From: Planctomycetota bacterium
GTDB taxonomy: Bacteria > Planctomycetota > UBA8108 > JACQVS01
Length of the DNA stretch: 64,000 nucleotides
Reading direction: 5' to 3'
NCBI GenBank assembly: GCA_028280485.1
Contig: JANQLS010000135.1
Location: forward strand, 62,001-126,000
Shown: piece by piece, positions 62,243 to 64,000 of the stretch
Numbering within the stretch: the first letter of the stretch is position 1
Layout: each line of letters starts with the position of its first letter
Program-made: the position numbers and the translations under genes
Notes under the pieces: generated by a model
Database searches by the model: none
What the model saw: only the letters and a program-made list of their open reading frames with translations
What the model was told of the DNA's origin: nothing

Positions 62243-63658
62243 CACCCACTCCGACAACGGACTCGCCTGATCGATGGTTGCGGGTAAAACTCTATCGAGA
62301 TGCCCGAATGATTTCTGAGGCAAGCCTGCAGCATGAAGAAGGCTGAGGTATAGATTTGAAATGGTTCGATGCCCATTGAAGCTATAACCGGGAAAGTGAA
62401 TGTATTGACCCGTCTTAAAGGCGCCGCCGATATTTCCGAGGGCCACCATCGGCCATTCGTAAAACTTGGAGTGATGGCGATCGCCGTGATCACTTAAGTA
62501 GAGGATTAAGGTGTTATCGAGCATCGTTCCATCGCCTTCGGGAATAGAGCTAAGATTCTTCGCCATCTGAGCGATGTGATTCATATGGTATTTCATAATC
62601 AATTCACGAGTGGCGAATTCTCCTTTACCGTCGTCAAAATCTTCTCCACCGCCTCCTCCCGATTTCCCTTCGATCATGTGACCGATGTGGTGAACTGTCT
62701 TGGTGCCCAGGCCGAGACCCGTGAGGCGCATTCCCATGTGGTCGGCTCGAATAGAGATCACTTGAGATAAACCGCCGACCAGAGCTGAAGTCGCTAATTG
62801 GAAGTGAGCGTCTAAGCGTTCGGTTTCAATCTCGGAGCGGTAGAGTTCCGAGAGTTCGGGTGCGGCCTTCTTCAGTTGAGCCTCCATTTTAGCGATCTTT
62901 TTATTGCGCTCTTGTAGACTCTCAAATCCCGCCAGGTAGTGATCTAATTTTTCTTTTTCGTGAGCGGGTAATTTCTTTTGGTACTTCTTAACGTCACCGA
63001 TCATGAAGTCGAGAAGGTTTTTGTCGACTAACAGTGCGGCTTTTAGCTGTTTATCGGAGACGACCGTACCGAACAGATCTCTGAAGGCCGTTAAGGGATC
63101 TGCATAATAAGGCAAAGGTTTTCTGGGGCCAATCGCAGAGAGATTCGGATAAACGATTTGAGGTCCAAAGCGTTCCATGGTGAATCCCAAGTGCCTAAAG
63201 GGTGCATCCAACCCTTTCGCCAGCAATCCATCGACGGTAGGGAGAGTGGGGGGAGATTCGCCGGCAGATTTGTAAGCTCCCAAGGCACCGAAGTGAGCTT
63301 GGTGACTTCCAGAACACATCCTTCCCGAAAGTCCTTGAAAGATCGTCAAGCGATCTTTGAAGGGAGTGAGTGCTTTCAATCCTGCACTCAATTGATGAGA
63401 TTTAAGTGACTCTTGGTGGAGCTTACTTTGTCCTTTTCCATTCGAACGAACTTTTACCAGATCATTAAGTTTAATGGGCTGGATCTCTCTCGTGAGAATT
63501 CCGTTTGAGCGAATGACAAAGACGAAACGCTTGGGAGTTCCTCTAAGTTTTTTTTCCTTGGGCTCAGCGGCAAATCCCTGTAGCAAAGGTGCAGCCGTAA
63601 GAGCGGTGCCGCTTAATTGAGCCAAGAGGCTTCTTCTTGATATTGTGTTTTTATTCAT
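62240..63658 (-). CDS. DUF1552-family Tat-exported protein
   Basis: 472 residues with a twin-arginine signal (SRRSLLAQLSGTALTAAPLLQ). DUF1552 hallmarks: FVIRSNGILTREI, LSGRMCSGSHQAHFGALGAYK, PTVDGLLA and a late ILYLSDHGDRHHSKFYEWPMVALG, which resembles the metal sites of alkaline-phosphatase/sulfatase-like proteins. The family nearly always sits beside a DUF1592 gene, as here, and is almost restricted to PVC bacteria. Its start overlaps the stop of the upstream gene (ATGA). Activity unknown. Confidence 0.92.
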   Translation of the reverse strand: MNKNTISRRSLLAQLSGTALTAAPLLQGFAAEPKEKKLRGTPKRFVFVIRSNGILTREIQPIKLNDLVKVRSNGKGQSKLHQESLKSHQLSAGLKALTPFKDRLTIFQGLSGRMCSGSHQAHFGALGAYKSAGESPPTLPTVDGLLAKGLDAPFRHLGFTMERFGPQIVYPNLSAIGPRKPLPYYADPLTAFRDLFGTVVSDKQLKAALLVDKNLLDFMIGDVKKYQKKLPAHEKEKLDHYLAGFESLQERNKKIAKMEAQLKKAAPELSELYRSEIETERLDAHFQLATSALVGGLSQVISIRADHMGMRLTGLGLGTKTVHHIGHMIEGKSGGGGGEDFDDGKGEFATRELIMKYHMNHIAQMAKNLSSIPEGDGTMLDNTLILYLSDHGDRHHSKFYEWPMVALGNIGGAFKTGQYIHFPGYSFNGHRTISNLYLSLLHAAGLPQKSFGHLDRVLPATIDQASPLSEWV

Positions 63659-64000
63659 TTTCGATACAGGAATGAGTCTGAGGTCACCAGAGAAATGAGG
63701 AGCTCTTTAAAACTTCCATCACTCTCTAAGTAGGCATTATCCATCGCCATGAGCGTTGGGGAATCTTCGAGAGTTTCGTTTCTGCCCATCCAAAACCTAA
63801 ACACGTGGCGAATAATTGACTGTCTTACTCGTGTAGACTGAGCCAGTCGATGGACCAAGTCGATTGGGCCTGAAACTTCCCCATCCAATTTGGGGTTCCC
63901 AGTACCAATTAAATAACCCTTTGTCTCCACATTTTTATGGGTGAATTCTTCCGGGGGATGGTTTTTTCTATGTGAATCACGCCAAGCGATTTTTCTTAAG
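63655..64000 (-). CDS. DUF1592/DUF1588/DUF1585 protein, C-terminal part only
   Basis: Runs off the right edge; the frame stays open to base 64000. The visible 114 residues match DUF1585: GSGPIDLVHRLAQST-type stretch (here SGPIDLVHRLAQSTRV), RHVFRFWMGRNETLED, and SFKELLISLVTSDSFLYRK at the end. In complete proteins the order is a c-type haem PSD1-like domain, then DUF1587/1592/1588/1585, forming a large exported protein of planctomycetes. It is cotranscribed with DUF1552. Confidence 0.87.
   Translation of the reverse strand, partial: LRKIAWRDSHRKNHPPEEFTHKNVETKGYLIGTGNPKLDGEVSGPIDLVHRLAQSTRVRQSIIRHVFRFWMGRNETLEDSPTLMAMDNAYLESDGSFKELLISLVTSDSFLYRK

Overview
The window looks like a chromosomal segment of a PVC-superphylum bacterium, most likely a planctomycete. 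Pointers are a planctomycete-type cytochrome c (PSCyt1) domain fused to WD40 repeats at the left edge, a DUF1592/DUF1585 plus DUF1552 pair at the right edge, a Tat-exported DUF3500 protein, a Tat-exported sugar-isomerase-like protein, a long intergenic repeat load and moderate G+C. No rRNA, tRNA, CRISPR array, transposase or prophage block was seen, so it reads as core chromosome with repeat-rich gaps.

Layout. 1-4.6 kb: partial PSCyt1-WD40 gene, Tat-exported TIM-barrel protein, S-adenosylhomocysteinase (ahcY), then CheY and CheX on the minus strand. 5.2-12.7 kb: divergent chemosensory operon cheA (hybrid, with REC)-cheW-mcp-cheY-cheB-cheR closed by a strong terminator. 13-18 kb: class II aldolase, a TPR-like protein coupled to an RluA-type pseudouridine synthase, and a phosphofructokinase-family protein with an altered active site behind a Shine-Dalgarno-masking hairpin. 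18-25 kb: PLP decarboxylase, M48 peptidase, and three tandem HtrA-like genes of which only the last keeps the catalytic triad. 25-39 kb: a giant GlmS-like protein, two zinc dehydrogenases, DUF2017 and ClpS, a DASS/SLC13 transporter, MFS plus GAF-Enzyme I (PtsP type), and a rhomboid protease. 39-52.5 kb: an orphan tail-assembly-like small protein, cysH and cysG (sulfate assimilation and siroheme), an M28 peptidase, a full five-gene oligopeptide ABC transporter, and a quinone oxidoreductase. 52.5-64 kb: lipoprotein, MFS, DUF3500, DUF4272-like protein, methyltransferase, an ABC-2 exporter with an extra membrane protein, HspQ-like protein and DUF1552.

The most unusual signal lies between the genes. 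Eight of nine convergent gene junctions hold palindromic repeat cassettes, while most divergent junctions hold none. In one family (TAGTAG-GGCTCGCTCC type) all five copies in the window begin exactly at the stop codon of the neighbouring gene, so the repeat supplies the stop; at two convergent junctions two inverted copies end both genes. A separate 19-bp perfect palindrome gives both cysH and its convergent neighbour identical last codons. The other leads are the active/inactive HtrA triplet, the phosphofructokinase paralogue with substitutions at the Mg-ATP and catalytic motifs, and the 1165-residue GlmS-like enzyme with a displaced C-terminal lysine loop. Functions are read from motifs by eye; no database search or folding calculation was run.
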